A stretch of DNA of 64,000 nt from Phascolarctobacterium sp. (GCA_030531205.1 JAUNOC010000001.1:62001-126000); one strand, 5' to 3'; positions 16,978 through 26,225 are shown, counted from the first letter of the stretch. Notes: generated from the letters alone by a model not told the origin. Numbers and translations: made by a program.

Positions 16978-17841
16978 TTATGCTTTTTGACGGACAAAAA
17001 TACCAAAAGCACCCGGCCCCAAATGAGCCGCCAACACCGTGCCAACACTGGTAGAAAGAATTGGCACATCCGGGAACTGGGTTTGCATAACTTCCGCTAT
17101 ATGCTTGGCATCTTCCTCACATTCACAATTAGCAATGTATATTCTTTCAATCGGTGCTTTTTCAGCCGCCAATTCTATCATTCTGGCAATCGCTTTTTTG
17201 CGGGTACGCATTTTATCAACTGGAATTAACTGCCCTTCCGTATGTACTCCTAAATTAGTAATTGGTCTGATGCCCAAAATAGAACCCAAAAGCCCTGCCA
17301 TCTTGCCAATCCGTCCGCCTTTTTGCAAGTATTCCAATGTTTCCACACTGAAGAAACTGTAAGTACGGCGAATGGCATCCAAAGTCCATTTTTCTATTTC
17401 ATCAATATCTTTACCGTCATCAATCATTGTCAAAACATCAGCAACCAAGCCAGCAATCGGGCTGGATGCGGTAAAAGAATCCAACACCCGGATATCCGCT
17501 CCCGGCACGTCATCCATAACCTGTTTTGCCGCCATAACAAAAGTGGCATGTGTACCGCTCAGCACATGGTCAACATTAATAGCGAGAATTTTTTTGCCAT
17601 CCTTTGCTAATTTAGTAAATAACTCAATGACTTCACCCAGCGGCGGCTGGCTGGTGGTGGGCAGTTTGCCGCTTTGATTAATCATCTCCACCATTTCCGC
17701 TGTGGTTTTTTCACCGTCATACCATTCCAAATCCCCGTGCCGCACCGTGAGCCGCAACTCATGTACACGAGGGTCTTTTATATATTCTGTTTCTGAAACA
17801 CAACCTAAACTGTCTGTAATAATGTGTATGTTATCGTGCAT
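16978..17841 (-). CDS. DegV family fatty acid-binding protein (FakB)
   Basis: 287 residues from the ATG at 17841, preceded by GGAGG at ideal distance; the longer frame to 17919 is unlikely. It has the DegV pattern: HIITDSLGCVS at the start, the LPTTSQPPLGE segment, the SGTHAT loop and later QKGGRIGKMAGLLGSIL. FakB proteins bind one fatty acid and present it to FakA. The adjacent fakA supports this role. Acyl specificity cannot be read from the sequence. Confidence 0.87.
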   Translation of the reverse strand: MHDNIHIITDSLGCVSETEYIKDPRVHELRLTVRHGDLEWYDGEKTTAEMVEMINQSGKLPTTSQPPLGEVIELFTKLAKDGKKILAINVDHVLSGTHATFVMAAKQVMDDVPGADIRVLDSFTASSPIAGLVADVLTMIDDGKDIDEIEKWTLDAIRRTYSFFSVETLEYLQKGGRIGKMAGLLGSILGIRPITNLGVHTEGQLIPVDKMRTRKKAIARMIELAAEKAPIERIYIANCECEEDAKHIAEVMQTQFPDVPILSTSVGTVLAAHLGPGAFGIFVRQKA

Positions 17842-17946
17842 TTTTTCCTCCAACATAATCATTACATTCCCGTCCGAAGACAAAAGAACACTTATATATT
17901 GTAGCATAAAACATTGCAAATTAAAAGTATTTATAACTAAAGAAAA

Positions 17947-17966
17947 GACCCGTGTTGAAACGGGTC
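17947..17966 (-). terminator. Intrinsic terminator after the LCP gene
   Basis: GACCCGT, 6 bases, ACGGGTC, then TTTTCTTT on the minus strand, just after the LCP stop. Confidence 0.75.
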
Positions 17967-17969
17967 ATC

Positions 17970-19148
17970 TCAGTTATCTTTGTTTTTATGTTTAGAACGT
18001 CTTTTTTTCTTATTCTTTTCCTGCTTCTGCTGTTCCAATTTTTCTGCTTCCTGCTTTTGCAATGCCTCCCTATGCTCCTCTAACAGTTTTTGCTGTCTAT
18101 CCCATTCTTCTGCAGCATCATGTTCCCGTTGCCAAACCCTGCCCTTATGTACGCTTTCAGAATAGGTTTCTGCCAAAATTGTTGCGGCTTCCACCAGCCG
18201 TCCTTCAAACAGCACTCCCTGCAAGTCCGCCACCATTTGACGGGTTTCCATAACATGCGGCGTCCAATAAGCAATATCGTACAAATATTCTGACGAACCG
18301 GGCACCATGCTCATACGGAAAGCATTGTTACGAACCATATCATACAGTGTGCGTGCCATTGGCAAAATATCGCTAACGGATAAATTTGTGCGTACCATAT
18401 TCATAAGTTCCCTCGTCAGTCCGGGAATCTTCATCAGCATTTGTCCGCTGACAATTTTCTGCTGTACCGCCCAAAGAAATCTTTGCTGGCGGCGGATACG
18501 GGAAATATCCCCATATTCACGGCGGTAACGCACATATTGCATGGCGTGTTCCCCATCCAAATGTTGCTGACCTGCTTTCAAATCAATATGCAGACCCTGC
18601 TTGAAGTCGTCATATTTCATATCTTTATCAACATAAATATCCACACCACCAATGGCGTCCACCAGCCGCTTGAAACCGCTGACATCCACCAGCAAATAAT
18701 GGTCAATCTGAATACCTAAAAATTCTTCCAAAACCCGCATGGTGTTTTTGGCACCGCCGTAAGTAAAGGCGGCATTAACTTTGTCATAGTCCGGTTTGCC
18801 ATCAACCTCCATTTGTACCCGGGTATCACGAGGGACATTCAAAAGTGAGCATTGCCCCTTTTCAGGATCAAACATCATTACAAAAATAGTGTCCGTGCGT
18901 TGGCCATTATCCACTTCAACCAACTGATCAACCCCCAACACCACCACATTTTTACGCACGCTCAACCGTTCTTCCCGTTTCAAGCTGTCCGCACTGCGTT
19001 GCTCCTGCAAGGCCGTTTGCTCCTGTATGTAAAAATAACTTGCCACCAAAATAAAAAGCACCGCCAAGGCACAAATTTTGTCCCCTACCGCAATGCTTTG
19101 CCACCAAGGTTTGAATTTTTGATTGATGAACTCCTGAAATCTCTCCAC
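17970..19148 (-). CDS. LytR-CpsA-Psr (LCP) family cell-wall glycopolymer transferase
   Basis: 392 residues: short cytosolic N-terminus, one membrane helix at about 22-42, an extracellular LCP domain at roughly 70-230, and a Lys/Gln/Glu-rich coiled tail after 340 that ends in a run of basic residues. LCP signatures present: GVDQLVEVDNGQRTDTIFVM, NVPRDTRVQM with the catalytic Arg, and YVRYRREYGDISRIRRQQ. LCP enzymes attach glycopolymers to peptidoglycan. It starts 3 bp after the decarboxylase stop, so the two are cotranscribed. Confidence 0.88.
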   Translation of the reverse strand: MERFQEFINQKFKPWWQSIAVGDKICALAVLFILVASYFYIQEQTALQEQRSADSLKREERLSVRKNVVVLGVDQLVEVDNGQRTDTIFVMMFDPEKGQCSLLNVPRDTRVQMEVDGKPDYDKVNAAFTYGGAKNTMRVLEEFLGIQIDHYLLVDVSGFKRLVDAIGGVDIYVDKDMKYDDFKQGLHIDLKAGQQHLDGEHAMQYVRYRREYGDISRIRRQQRFLWAVQQKIVSGQMLMKIPGLTRELMNMVRTNLSVSDILPMARTLYDMVRNNAFRMSMVPGSSEYLYDIAYWTPHVMETRQMVADLQGVLFEGRLVEAATILAETYSESVHKGRVWQREHDAAEEWDRQQKLLEEHREALQKQEAEKLEQQKQEKNKKKRRSKHKNKDN

Positions 19149-19151
19149 TTA

Positions 19152-20294
19152 CTAATCCTTAACCTGCTCCCAGACCACGTATTTGGCTGTACTGAAACCA
19201 TTGAAAGTTGTGGCGCTAGCACTAGTATATGCACCACAGGCAGGCACTAACAGCAAATCACCCACATTCAAGGGCACTGTCATACAGCCACGGAACATAA
19301 TATCCAAAGAATCACAACTGGGGCCGGCAAAAGTTGCTTCCACCTCATCCTCATCTGTATCCTTCATGGCGATTAAGCGGAAATCCCACTGGTCAAAAAT
19401 TACACCGCTGAAAGTTCCATAAAGTCCTTCGTCAAGAAAATACCAGGGTTGTCCGCCACGCTCCGTTACACCAATAACACTGGTAATCAAGTTGACCGCT
19501 GTGCCACAAATATAGCGTCCCGGTTCACACCAAATTTCTGTTTCCGGAAAATCCTCTTCCAGACGGGCATTTATCTGCTTCAGCATTTCTGACAAATTAA
19601 ATTTACCATGGGTTTCAGGAATGGGGAAACCGCCGCCAATATCCAATATTCTTAAATTCAGCCCCTGCTCTTCGGCCTCTTCAAAAACCTCACGAGCCAC
19701 ATCCATTGCCCGAAGATATGGGTCTGCCATAATGGTCTGACTGCCAACATGGAATGCAATCCCCGCCATGTCCAATCCTAAATTTTTAGCATACTGCATC
19801 AGTTCTATGGCCTGCTCCCTGCCGGCACCAAACTTTTTATTCAAATCCACATGTGCAGAAGAATTATCAATGCGTAAACGCAAAAGTACCATGGCATTAG
19901 GAAGTACCTTAGCAATCTTATCCAATTCTGATTTGCAGTCAAAGGTCATGCGGCTTACATGACATTCCGTGCAGGCCTTCAGCCCGCCGGATGTTTTCAT
20001 GGGATTTGCATAAATCATTTTTTCGCCTTTGACACCCATGCTGTTCAACAACCGCATTTCTCCATCGCTGGCCACATCAAAGTTAGACCCCAGTCTAATC
20101 ATGGTACGCAAAATTTCCGGATGAGGATTGGCCTTAATGGCATAATGCACCCGTACCCTGGGTAAATAACGGCGCAACCTTTTATAATTTGCCTCCACCT
20201 GTTGCAATGAAAGCACCAATAACGGAGAACCATATTCCTCCGCCAAACTGGTTACATCCTCCCGGGAAAGTTGAAAGTAGCCGTGTTTTTTCAT
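19152..20294 (-). CDS. Lysine/ornithine decarboxylase, fold type III (Selenomonas-like)
   Basis: 380 residues from the ATG at 20294 after GAGGAG. PLP-binding Lys54 (YAIKANPHPE), the HVGSQ loop, the GGGFP phosphate-binding loop, EPGRYI, and the C-terminal GPSCDSLDIMF with the catalytic Cys of ornithine/lysine decarboxylases rather than diaminopimelate decarboxylase. The closest known type is the dual lysine/ornithine decarboxylase of Selenomonas ruminantium, which makes cadaverine and putrescine that are linked to peptidoglycan. Being in an operon with an LCP protein fits an envelope role. Confidence 0.83.
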   Translation of the reverse strand: MKKHGYFQLSREDVTSLAEEYGSPLLVLSLQQVEANYKRLRRYLPRVRVHYAIKANPHPEILRTMIRLGSNFDVASDGEMRLLNSMGVKGEKMIYANPMKTSGGLKACTECHVSRMTFDCKSELDKIAKVLPNAMVLLRLRIDNSSAHVDLNKKFGAGREQAIELMQYAKNLGLDMAGIAFHVGSQTIMADPYLRAMDVAREVFEEAEEQGLNLRILDIGGGFPIPETHGKFNLSEMLKQINARLEEDFPETEIWCEPGRYICGTAVNLITSVIGVTERGGQPWYFLDEGLYGTFSGVIFDQWDFRLIAMKDTDEDEVEATFAGPSCDSLDIMFRGCMTVPLNVGDLLLVPACGAYTSASATTFNGFSTAKYVVWEQVKD

Positions 20295-20950
20295 GCCCAC
20301 TCTCCTCTCTTGTAGTCTGCTGCAGTTCCCCGCACCAGCCATTCAATAACAATATATGCACCGGTTTCTGCCAATTCCTCAGCCAGTTCACCGTTCCAAA
20401 AAGCAATGCTCATGTGTTCTGCCGCATACTGGGCAAGAACATATATAAGTAGCAAAACAATTTCCGGATAAGCAAAATGTTTCCACATTCTTTGCACAAA
20501 AACCCAAAACTTAGACCGCCACAAACACCAAAGCGTAAGAAGGATTAAAGCACCAATCAACGGATGTGCCAGTTTACCATAAAGCCCCATTTCTTCCCAT
20601 TGAATCATTTCATAACCTAATTCCGAAGGAAAGAAAGCACGCCCCCAACTGATTTCCCTACCCACCAAAAGTACGGTCATCAAAAAACCGGCGTACCAAA
20701 AAGCCGAAGCACTGCCACCCCAATCAGGCAAATCTTTTTGCCATGCCATAGCCAGGCACCAATACAAACAGAGCAATACGAAAATCATTTGCAGATTTTC
20801 CACTACGCTGTTTTCCAAACCCCAATCCTGTGGCAAAATAAGATTCAATACCGGCATCAGGAAAAGAAACGCCCACCCTTGCAGGCAATATTTCTTTTGA
20901 TAATATTCCATTGTTTTCTTAACAACCGCCTCAGTATCTTGCTCTTTCAT
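20291..20950 (-). CDS. Hypothetical polytopic membrane protein
   Basis: 219 residues with about six hydrophobic segments (near 22-42, 48-68, 78-98, 125-150, 160-180). The N-terminal 20 residues are charged and cytosolic. Not recognised. The Trp-rich segments and a GREISWGRAFFPSELG stretch between helices are the only distinctive features. Its stop overlaps the decarboxylase start by 4 bp, so production is coupled to the polyamine enzyme; a role in polyamine use or envelope biology is only a guess. Confidence 0.55.
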   Translation of the reverse strand: MKEQDTEAVVKKTMEYYQKKYCLQGWAFLFLMPVLNLILPQDWGLENSVVENLQMIFVLLCLYWCLAMAWQKDLPDWGGSASAFWYAGFLMTVLLVGREISWGRAFFPSELGYEMIQWEEMGLYGKLAHPLIGALILLTLWCLWRSKFWVFVQRMWKHFAYPEIVLLLIYVLAQYAAEHMSIAFWNGELAEELAETGAYIVIEWLVRGTAADYKRGEWA

Positions 20951-20969
20951 CCTTACCCCTTACACCGAA

Positions 20970-21115
20970 GAAATTAAAAGTCAAAATCTTAAAACTTAAA
21001 GTTATGGTAATATGTTCCTTTGATTAAAATAAAAAAGTTCACAATTTGCCAACTATCCTGCTACAATCACAGGAACTCACTACCATAATTTTTAATTTTT
21101 AACTTTTAACTTATA
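20970..21115. repeat. MITE-like element with inverted ends (intergenic repeat family)
   Basis: Left end near 21002-21025 (TTATGGTAATATGTTCCT...) is an imperfect inverted copy of the right end 21065-21090 (AATCACAGGAACTCACTACC...). AT-rich outer arms extend the pairing. Fills the gap between serS and the membrane protein gene. Confidence 0.7.
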
Positions 21116-21120
21116 GCTTT

Positions 21121-22395
21121 TTATGCTTTCGTAATAACATCCACACCCATATATTTTCTCAATGCTTCCGGCACAGTTACAGAACCGTCCGCATTCTGAT
21201 AGTTCTCTAAAATGGCGGCCACAGTACGGCCCACTGCCACACCACTGCCGTTCAAAGTATGCACTAATTCAGGTTTGGACTTAGCATCCCGTCTGAATTT
21301 AATGTTCGCTCTTCTTGCCTGGAAATCAAGGAAATTGGAACAGGAAGAAATTTCCCGATAGCAGTTAGCCGCCGGCAACCATACTTCCAAATCATAAGTG
21401 GTGGCACTGCTAAAGCCCAAGTCGCCCGTACACAAACGCACCACATGATAAGGCAGGCCTAAAATTTGCAGAACTTCCTCCGCATCATTGGTCAGTTTGT
21501 CCAACTCCGCCCAACTTTCCTCCGGCTTGGTGAATTTAACCAGTTCCACCTTATTGAACTGATGCATACGGATTAAACCACGGGTATCCCGGCCTGCAGC
21601 CCCTGCCTCCGCTCTGAAGCAGGCACTGTAAGCAGTATACTTCAAGGGCAAATCCTCTGCCTTCAAAATTTCATCCCGATGTAAATTGGTGATAGGTACT
21701 TCCGCAGTAGGTATTAAATACATATCCCCATTTTCCAATTTATACATATCCTCTGCAAACTTCGGCAACTGACCCGTGCCCTGCATACTGTCCCTGTTGA
21801 CGATGAAGGGCGGGAAAAACTCTGTATAGCCATGTTTTTGAGTATGTAAATCCAAAAAGAATTCAATAACGCTCCGTTCCAGACGGCTGCCCAACCCCTT
21901 GTAGAACACATAACGGGCACCGCTGACCTTTACACCCCGTTCAAAATCCAGAATGCCAAGGTTTTCGCCAATCTCCCAATGGGGTTTGGGTGTAAAATCA
22001 AACTTGCGTGGCTCGCCAATGGTACGGATAACGGGATTGCAGGTATCATCTTTGCCCACAGGTACATCCTCTGCCGGAATATTGGGAATAGTCAGCAGAA
22101 TGGCGTTCAGTTTTTGTTCAATAACACCAAGTTTTTCATCCTGCCTGGCAATATCTTCGCCCATAGCACGGACTGCCGCCTGTTGGGCATCTGCATTTTG
22201 TCCCGCCTTTTTTAATTTGCCAATTTCCATGGAAGCATCATTCCGTTGCTTTTTCAGTTGCTCCACGCTTTGAACAATCTCACGGCGTTCCTTGTCCAAA
22301 GCCAGAAATTCGGTTAAATCTAAATTACCATTGCGTTTTTTCACTGCTGTCACAACCGCATCAGGATTTTCACGCACAAATTTCATATCTAACAT
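21121..22395 (-). CDS. serS: Seryl-tRNA synthetase
   Basis: 424 residues, standard length. An N-terminal coiled-coil arm (about 30-100, Lys/Gln/Glu-rich) binds the long tRNA-Ser variable arm. The class II catalytic core follows, with motif 2 ([25 protein letters not shown] region near 265-290) and motif 3 ([18 protein letters not shown] near 387-404). ATP- and serine-dependent charging of tRNA-Ser and tRNA-Sec. Promoter at 22431-22459. No T-box leader is visible upstream. Confidence 0.95.
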   Translation of the reverse strand: MLDMKFVRENPDAVVTAVKKRNGNLDLTEFLALDKERREIVQSVEQLKKQRNDASMEIGKLKKAGQNADAQQAAVRAMGEDIARQDEKLGVIEQKLNAILLTIPNIPAEDVPVGKDDTCNPVIRTIGEPRKFDFTPKPHWEIGENLGILDFERGVKVSGARYVFYKGLGSRLERSVIEFFLDLHTQKHGYTEFFPPFIVNRDSMQGTGQLPKFAEDMYKLENGDMYLIPTAEVPITNLHRDEILKAEDLPLKYTAYSACFRAEAGAAGRDTRGLIRMHQFNKVELVKFTKPEESWAELDKLTNDAEEVLQILGLPYHVVRLCTGDLGFSSATTYDLEVWLPAANCYREISSCSNFLDFQARRANIKFRRDAKSKPELVHTLNGSGVAVGRTVAAILENYQNADGSVTVPEALRKYMGVDVITKA

Positions 22396-22430
22396 TTTTT
22401 ACCCTCCGACCCTACAAATAAGTATTAACT

Positions 22431-22459
22431 ATTTTAATATCATGTAATATATATGTCAA
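22431..22459 (-). promoter_or_regulatory. serS promoter
   Basis: Minus strand TTGACA (22454-22459), 17-base spacer, TAAAAT (22431-22436), 36 bp before the serS start. Confidence 0.7.
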
Positions 22460-22490
22460 TTTTTATTTCATTAAATTTTCCCTTGACAAA

Positions 22491-23570
22491 TTAGAATTTC
22501 CCGTTACTCTCTCCCAGCCGTTCCGCCCGCTTAGGTTGTTTCTGTTCAAAACCAGAAATCTTTACCGGGTAACCGATATAATGCAATGTTCCATATTCCT
22601 TATCTTCCGCCTGAGCAAGTATATTTTGTTTGGCAGTCAGCTCGCTCTCCAATGCCTCCCGCATAGTGCAGACCGGGGTTACGCAAAACTCCTCGTTCCC
22701 AATTTTAGCCAGCCACTCTGCCAAGGTCTTAGTGGCAAACCTGTCGCCAATAATTTTTATCAGTTCATCCTCATGTTCAAAATCAAATTGCCTGTCCATG
22801 ATTTCAGGACATTCCAGCAGTTCGCAAAGTTTTTGCCAAAACTTCGGTTCAATCGTCCCCACCGTAATATGCCGTCCGTCCTTGCAACGGTACACCCCGT
22901 AATAATGGCTCACACGGCTAAAGGGCTTGCAATGTTGCTCCGCACAGCCATACATGGCGGCAATGCCGGTCAGTTTCATATTCAGTGCTGCCGCATACAT
23001 ACTCACATCCAAATACCTGCCCATTCCGGTTTTTGTACGGTTAAACAAACTCATACAAATAGTGGCGAAAGCATTAGTGGCACCCATCAAAGCGCTCATC
23101 TGGGCATCCGGCAAAGCCACATCCTGCCCATCATCCAGACAACTTAAGGAAGAAAGTCCAATAACATTCAAATCATGCCCCGGCTTATGGGAGTTCTGCC
23201 CAAAGCCAGTGATTGACACATAGATAATTTTGGGATTTATCTTCTTAACACTGGTATAATCCAAACCGTACTGTGCCAAATAGCCGGGCCGGAAACCCTC
23301 TAAAAACACATCCGCAGTTTGCAAAAGTTCTTTCAACTTTGCCACCCCTGCCTCTGACTTCAAATCAACAACCACATCCTGCTTGTTGCGGTTCAGCATC
23401 ATGTGCCAGTAACTCATATTCTCCGCCTTTTGGGGAGTGAAACGCCTTGGGTCATCCCCCTTCGGTGATTCCAGTTTAATCACCTCTGCTCCGTAATCCG
23501 CCAGCATCATACCGCAGTATTGTCCGGGCAACCATTTGGAAAAATCTAAAACTCTGATTCCTTTTAACAT
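22491..23570 (-). CDS. CaiB/BaiF family (class III) CoA transferase
   Basis: 359 residues. The N-terminal pattern GIRVLDFSKWLPGQYCGMMLADYGAEVIKLE, the NRNKQDVVVDLKS segment, and FLEGFRPG are diagnostic of class III CoA transferases. These move CoA between carboxylic acids; relatives include alpha-methylacyl-CoA racemase. Substrate not deducible. Monocistronic, with the promoter probably shared in the 60-bp divergent gap with the binding-protein gene. Confidence 0.87.
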   Translation of the reverse strand: MLKGIRVLDFSKWLPGQYCGMMLADYGAEVIKLESPKGDDPRRFTPQKAENMSYWHMMLNRNKQDVVVDLKSEAGVAKLKELLQTADVFLEGFRPGYLAQYGLDYTSVKKINPKIIYVSITGFGQNSHKPGHDLNVIGLSSLSCLDDGQDVALPDAQMSALMGATNAFATICMSLFNRTKTGMGRYLDVSMYAAALNMKLTGIAAMYGCAEQHCKPFSRVSHYYGVYRCKDGRHITVGTIEPKFWQKLCELLECPEIMDRQFDFEHEDELIKIIGDRFATKTLAEWLAKIGNEEFCVTPVCTMREALESELTAKQNILAQAEDKEYGTLHYIGYPVKISGFEQKQPKRAERLGESNGKF

Positions 23571-23632
23571 AAAAATACTTCCTTTTTTTATTTTTTATGA
23601 TATAATCATTATACATTAAAATTGGAGTTATG

Positions 23633-24619
23633 ATGAAAAAGTTTTTACAAATATTGTTTTTGACTGTTCTTTTAGTAAGCGGTGTATCTTATTCCGTACA
23701 GGCCAAAACGCTAAAAATAGCCAGCACCCTGCCGGAAAATATTACCACGACCATTACCACCGGCTTTACCAAAGCCACCGGGTTACCTGTAGATATTACC
23801 TATCTGCCCCAGGAAAAATTTGTAGAACAGTTAAACCATCTTTACAAAAAAAATGTTGACTGTGTAATCGGGCCCAACCAAGATGACTTTTATCTGGCAG
23901 AACGTGCCAATATGTTGATATCCTATATATCCCCGCAACTCGCCGACCTGCCGGTTCAAACCCAACCCCGCAAAGGCATGTGGACTAATTTATGGGTTGA
24001 TTATTTAGGATTTCTCAGCAACACGGAGTCCTTACATGATTTAGGCCTCTTTGCCCCGGAGGGTTGGATTGATTTGATTGCTAAAAACTTGAAAGATGAA
24101 ATTGTTTTGGAGGAATATGAAATTTCTCCCACCATCTATTCGGGAATTGTCAGCATGTGGCAGGTACAGGGGGAAACGCCCGCACTGAATTTTGCCCACG
24201 AATTTAACAAACAAAAAATTAAATTTGTGTCCAGTCAGGAAGATGCCATCAAAGAAGTTATGAAAGGCAAGAAAGCAGTAACCATTCTGCCTTTAAGCAA
24301 AGCGCTTACTTTGGAAAAGCAGGCCTCCAACCTTTATGCTTCAGTTATTATGGATGCCAACCGTTGCCTGTATAGCGGAGCAGGAATTATGCGGGGCTCC
24401 AAGAATCAGGAAGATGCTCAGAAGTTTGTAGATTATCTGTTGAGTGAAGAGTTCACAAATTGGATGAAGGATGCGGCCATACCAAACCTTTGGCACATCC
24501 GCTTACACAACGAAGATGCACGGCGGTTTCTTATAGGCGAAGCCAAACTCACCATTGACGATTTGGGCTGGACCTCTTTAAGCAAAAAAGAAATAATTAA
24601 ACAATGGAAAAAAGCATAA
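23633..24619 (+). CDS. Orphan extracellular solute-binding protein (iron-type ABC class)
   Basis: 328 residues. I chose the second of two adjacent ATGs because GGAG lies 5 bases before it. Residues 1-24 are a signal peptide ending VQA. The rest has the two-lobe binding-protein pattern: LKIASTLPENI at the start, the hinge strand, GIMRGSKNQEDAQKFVDYLLSEEF near 260-283, as in AfuA/FbpA-type proteins. No permease or ATPase gene is next to it, so it either works with a distant transporter or acts as a sensor input. Ends on its own terminator. Confidence 0.78.
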   Translation: MKKFLQILFLTVLLVSGVSYSVQAKTLKIASTLPENITTTITTGFTKATGLPVDITYLPQEKFVEQLNHLYKKNVDCVIGPNQDDFYLAERANMLISYISPQLADLPVQTQPRKGMWTNLWVDYLGFLSNTESLHDLGLFAPEGWIDLIAKNLKDEIVLEEYEISPTIYSGIVSMWQVQGETPALNFAHEFNKQKIKFVSSQEDAIKEVMKGKKAVTILPLSKALTLEKQASNLYASVIMDANRCLYSGAGIMRGSKNQEDAQKFVDYLLSEEFTNWMKDAAIPNLWHIRLHNEDARRFLIGEAKLTIDDLGWTSLSKKEIIKQWKKA

Positions 24620-24624
24620 AAAAG

Positions 24625-24656
24625 GTGCTGCTTCCCAAAAGAGAAGCAGCACTTTT
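24625..24656 (+). terminator. Intrinsic terminator after the binding-protein gene
   Basis: GTGCTGCTT, 10 bases, AAGCAGCAC followed by TTTTACTT. Confidence 0.85.
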
Positions 24657-24689
24657 ACTTAGAAAACCATAATTAATCTTATAATTAGA

Positions 24690-24821
24690 AATTTCTTTCC
24701 CTTTTTGGTTGCAAAAACAAAACTCGTGTCTATTATATATAATGAAGAAAAGTAAATTTTTTCCGCCCTTTTGGTTATAAAATTCATTCTCATGTCTATT
24801 ATATATAGTAAGAGAAATATC
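24690..24821. repeat. Imperfect 66-bp tandem repeat, two copies
   Basis: The word TC(G/A)TGTCTATTATATATA recurs at 24724 and 24790, with the flanks CCCTTTTTGGTT/GCCCTTTTGGTT also repeated, giving a 66-bp period. A minus-strand frame of 104 codons reads through it and the next hairpin; I treat that frame as non-coding. Confidence 0.6.
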
Positions 24822-24865
24822 AAAACAAAAATCGGCTTTTGTGCTGATTTATTTTTTACATGTCC

Positions 24866-24903
24866 AATATCATATGAGATTGCATCCAATCTCATATGAT
24901 ATT
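24866..24903. repeat. Hairpin A of a three-member array
   Basis: 17-bp perfect arms (AATATCATATGAGATTG and its complement) with a 4-base loop, CATC. Each arm also contains its own palindrome, TCATATGA; the two palindrome centres are 22 bp apart. Confidence 0.75.
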
Positions 24904-24950
24904 CAGCCATCACCAAAAGTTTTACAAAATTTTTCTTTCGGCGTATTCTC

Positions 24951-24988
24951 AATCTTATATAAGACTTACCCAAGTCTTATATAAGATT
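24951..24988. repeat. Hairpin B of a three-member array
   Basis: 17-bp perfect arms (AATCTTATATAAGACTT and its complement), loop ACCC. Each arm holds the palindrome TCTTATATAAGA, centres 22 bp apart. Same architecture as hairpin A with a different but still paired sequence. Confidence 0.78.
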
Positions 24989-25080
24989 TCGCCTTCGGCG
25001 TTCGCCACAAAATAATTTTTATGATTTCAATCAGAAAATAAAAATTAGCACTTGCGTGCTAATTAATTTTTTTAACGCTC

Positions 25081-25118
25081 AATCTGATATCAGACTTACC
25101 CCAATCTGATATCAGATT
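25081..25118. repeat. Hairpin C of a three-member array
   Basis: Arms AATCTGATATCAGA and TCTGATATCAGATT with ten bases between, including ACCC. Each arm contains TCTGATATCAGA, centres 22 bp apart. A smaller hairpin (ATTAGCAC/GTGCTAAT) lies at about 25046-25065 between B and C. Confidence 0.75.
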
Positions 25119-25158
25119 GGACATCACGTAAAAATTTTTTCCTTTTGCTTTTTGCTTT

Positions 25159-25208
25159 AGCGTCAAAATTATATACATTTAGGGTCAAGTGTATATAATT
25201 TTGACGCT
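25159..25208 (+). terminator. Very long perfect hairpin next to tsaD, T-tract on the plus strand
   Basis: 19-bp perfect stem (AGCGTCAAAATTATATACA and complement), 12-base loop, then TTTTTT on the plus strand only. It would stop plus-strand transcription before it enters tsaD antisense; on the minus strand it lacks a T-tract but may still protect the tsaD 3' end. Confidence 0.65.
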
Positions 25209-25211
25209 TTT

Positions 25212-26225
25212 TTATTTTAACTTCAAACTTGGCTGGGCATTCAAATCCAACGGGCTACGCATACCTGCCTGATACATAAAATGCCCCCGGCAGGCAATCA
25301 TCACCGCATTATCCGTACACAAAATAGGTGTGGGATGTACCAGATGGCAACCGATTTTTTCCATTGTTTCCGCCAAACGATTCTGCAAAACTTTATTGGC
25401 AGAAACTCCTCCTGCCAACACAATGTTTTTCAAACCGCTCTGTTGCATGGCATAAACCGCCCTTTCACAAAGTGCATTCACCACCGCATTTTGAAAAGAT
25501 GCCGCCACATCATTGTAATTAACCGCCCGTCCTGCCTGCTCCTCATTGTGCAAATAATTCAGCACGGCGGACTTCAAACCACTAAAACTGAACTCGTAGG
25601 GATTATCTAATTTGGCAGTGGGAAAATGAATGGCGTCAGGATTTCCCGTTTCTGCTAATTTTTCAATTTCCGGGCCACCGGGATAGGGTCTGCCCATCAC
25701 TCTGGCAATTTTGTCAAAGGCCTCCCCTGCCGCATCGTCACGGCTCTGACCTAAAAGTTCAAATTCGTTGTATCCCTTCACATGCAACAAAGCCGTATGA
25801 CCGCCGCTGACTACCAATGCCATAAAAGGGGGCTCCAAATCTTTGTCATTCAAAAAGTTAGCAAAGATATGCCCTTCCAAATGATTGACACCAATCAGGG
25901 GTTTATCCAATGCCCACGCCAAGGACTTTGCCGCACTGAGGCCTACCAAAAGTGCCCCCACCAGTCCGGGGCCATAGGTAACCGCCACCGCGTCAATATC
26001 TTCCAAAGCGAGGTTGGCTTTTGCCAATGCTTCATCAATGACCGGCATAATATTTTCAATGTGCTTACGGCTGGCAATCTCCGGCACCACACCGCCAAAT
26101 TTGCGGTGAATGACAATTTGGCTGGAAATGATATTACTCAACACTTCCCTGCCATTCTTCACCACCGCCGCCGCTGTCTCATCACAACTTGATTCAATTC
26201 CAAGAATATAAATATCTTTTTGCAT
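25212..26225 (-). CDS. tsaD: tRNA N6-adenosine threonylcarbamoyltransferase
   Basis: 337 residues, normal length. Transfers threonylcarbamoyl to A37 of ANN-decoding tRNAs with TsaB and Tsa[17 protein letters not shown] at the start, the metal site His-x3-His in [12 protein letters not shown], and the SGGHTAL and [16 protein letters not shown]-binding segments are all present. It follows rimI but is separated by about 120 bp holding a repeat, whereas the other t6A genes overlap each other. Confidence 0.95.
   Translation of the reverse strand: MQKDIYILGIESSCDETAAAVVKNGREVLSNIISSQIVIHRKFGGVVPEIASRKHIENIMPVIDEALAKANLALEDIDAVAVTYGPGLVGALLVGLSAAKSLAWALDKPLIGVNHLEGHIFANFLNDKDLEPPFMALVVSGGHTALLHVKGYNEFELLGQSRDDAAGEAFDKIARVMGRPYPGGPEIEKLAETGNPDAIHFPTAKLDNPYEFSFSGLKSAVLNYLHNEEQAGRAVNYNDVAASFQNAVVNALCERAVYAMQQSGLKNIVLAGGVSANKVLQNRLAETMEKIGCHLVHPTPILCTDNAVMIACRGHFMYQAGMRSPLDLNAQPSLKLK

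Noticed and set aside
22396-22490. T-box leader for serS
   Set aside because: The 95-bp leader region has a promoter but no T-box sequence, specifier loop or antiterminator.
23633-24619. Complete ABC importer operon
   Set aside because: Only the binding protein is present; a terminator follows and no permease or ATPase gene is next to it.
24659-24973. A minus-strand frame of 104 codons across the tandem repeat and hairpin A
   Set aside because: It consists of repeat sequence, has no ribosome site, and reads hydrophobic low-complexity residues; the palindromes explain the frame.
24860-25120. CRISPR-like array
   Set aside because: Only three units, the repeats are not identical, each is internally palindromic, spacing is irregular (85 and 130 bp), and no cas genes are present.
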